Below are positions 62,833-64,000 of a stretch of 64,000 nt of DNA, piece by piece. A model generated the notes under the pieces. The model was not told where the DNA came from and ran no database searches. It worked only from the letters and a program-made list of their open reading frames with translations. Position 1 is the stretch's first letter, and every line of letters starts with the position of its first letter. The DNA comes from Eretmocerus hayati (Eukaryota; Arthropoda; Insecta; Hymenoptera; Aphelinidae): the NCBI GenBank assembly GCA_029851415.1, contig CM056741.1, forward strand, positions 90,307,282 to 90,371,281, given 5' to 3'. The position numbers and the translations under genes are program-made.

Positions 62833-64000
62833 CATCACCCTCGAGTCTGCGACGCCTCCATGCCGAGGAGGAAGCAACCCCAGTTCCAGAAGAGGCAAGT
62901 ATACTGGTGGAACGATGAAAGCAGGGACCTTCGCCGCAGCGCAAACGCTAGAAGGAGGCGAGCGAAGCGAGCGCGCAAACGTGGACGTCTATCAGTGGCA
63001 TCAGACGAAGCGGCCTACAAAGAGGCGAAGAAGCTTCTTCGAGATCCCATCCGTCGCAGCAAACGGAAGTGCTGGTCGGAGCTATGCAGTGTGGTCGATC
63101 AATATCCGTGGGGCACACAGTACAGGGTGGTCATGAGCAGACTGTGTTTGAGAGACGGACCAACAGCGCCAACTGAGAAAGAGTCAGTTCTACGGATTGC
63201 CAGGGCACTCTACCCGAGAGGGGAGCCCAGACTCACATTCCCTGGGTTTATCTCCGAGCCAATCCCCCTTTTCACCGGAGAAGAGCTAAGAGGAGCCGCT
63301 ACGAGATTGGCGAATGGCAAGGCCCCGGGGTTGGACGGTAGCCCCAATGAAGCCCTGAAAATAGTGGCTCGAGAGCAGCCTACCCTGCTCTTAAAGCTAT
63401 TTAATAAGTGTCTCCTTGCGGGAGTGTTCCCGAAAGTGTGGAAACGGTGGAAGCTAGTCCTCATTCCCAAGGGAAAGGGTGGAGAACCAGCGGAGCCATC
63501 ATCAAATCGGCCACTCAATATGCTGGACAACATCGGGAAGATGTATGACCGCATGATCCTGAACCGGGCGGAGGAAGAGTATGAGCGTAGCGGAGGGATG
63601 TCCTCGATGCAGTTTGGCTTCCGCAAGGGGCGCAGTACAATGCACGCAATAGAAAGCGTACAAGACAGAGCCCACAGAGCGCATACGATGGCTCCCCAAC
63701 CAGGAGGAGGGTTTTGTGCCATATTATGCTTGGATGTGAAACATGCCTTCAACACAGCAAGCTGGGAACGGATCTATAGGTCCCTAGATGGAGGAGTCCC
63801 CCCTTACCTGCTCGCAGTCATCAGCGATGGACCGCGTGACAGAGTCCTCGTATGTGATACCGATGATGGAAGGGTTGAGCTGGAATTATCTGCAGGGATG
63901 GCTCAAGGATCCGTGTCAGGGCCGTTCGAATGGAACACGCAATACGACGAGTTCCTGAACATGAGTCTCCCAGATGGGGCAGAACTCATTGGCTTTGCGG
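62833..64000 (+). CDS. R1-clade LINE reverse transcriptase (partial, open)
   Basis: The frame is uninterrupted from 62,833 to the window end. A basic linker (RRSANARRRRAKRARKRGR, KRKCWSEL) leads to the RT fingers and palm: LANGKAPGLDG, FPKVWKRWKLVLIPKGKG, RPLNMLDNIGKMYDRMI, MQFGFRKGRSTMHAI, then CLDVKHAFNTASW (first catalytic Asp) and GMAQGSVSGPF. It stops at ELIGFA, where the second catalytic motif FADD would follow. This is target-primed reverse transcriptase of the R1 clade. No start codon is expected because the upstream frame is shifted. The orientation is opposite to the R1-type remnant at 59,124-60,274. Confidence 0.88.

Overview
The window looks like heterochromatic or pericentromere-like DNA from an arthropod, probably an insect. 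R1-clade LINE fragments, a decayed BEL/Pao retrotransposon, a pogo-like MITE, a tRNA-derived SINE and long foldback elements support this. I see no operons, no bacterial genes and no intact host gene. The species cannot be named from the sequence alone.

Positions 1-36,046 are one tandem array of a roughly 300-bp monomer, about 120 copies. Several diverged monomer classes are arranged in multi-scale higher-order repeats. Block 1-5,656 recurs without any difference I could find at 28,988-34,643 (offset 28,987 bp). Blocks of about 1.5-4 kb recur at offsets 2,093, 3,888, 4,184, 7,166 and 9,259 bp. Local tetramer (1,197 bp) and dimer (599 bp) duplications also occur. Monomers become more divergent to the right. 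The array is interrupted at 36,047-39,691 by a hairpin-ended mobile element, resumes as old, diverged monomers at 39,692 and ends near 41,737.

From 41,738 to about 58,370 the DNA is a stack of nested transposable elements. A decayed BEL/Pao pol gene lies on the minus strand (53,039 to 47,812), with a polypurine tract and LTR start just beyond it. Its integrase is split by a 2,174-bp hairpin-ended element (48,642-50,815), and its reverse transcriptase end abuts another copy of that family. A near-palindromic TIR element (43,840-47,238) contains a 159-bp retroelement tail with a hammerhead-like motif (14-bp target duplication) and a second, unrelated giant palindrome (44,768-47,124, 4-bp duplication). 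That palindrome in turn contains a 632-bp tRNA-derived SINE (10-bp duplication). A second copy of the giant palindrome is at 54,535-56,317 and a smaller palindromic MITE at 56,377-56,719.

From 58,371 to 64,000 there are short tandem repeats, a 5'-truncated R1-clade LINE on the minus strand (59,124-60,274), another LINE-like 3' end (to about 60,780), an LTR-leader-like stretch, and an R1-clade endonuclease/reverse transcriptase on the plus strand that runs off the window. Its endonuclease is broken by a stop codon and a frameshift, while its reverse transcriptase is open.

The most interesting material is the nested higher-order satellite with its aged edge, the hairpin-ended element family whose 2-bp target duplication is supported by the interrupted integrase frame, and the layered foldback/SINE/ribozyme-like insertions whose empty sites can be read from the opposite arm of the host palindrome.
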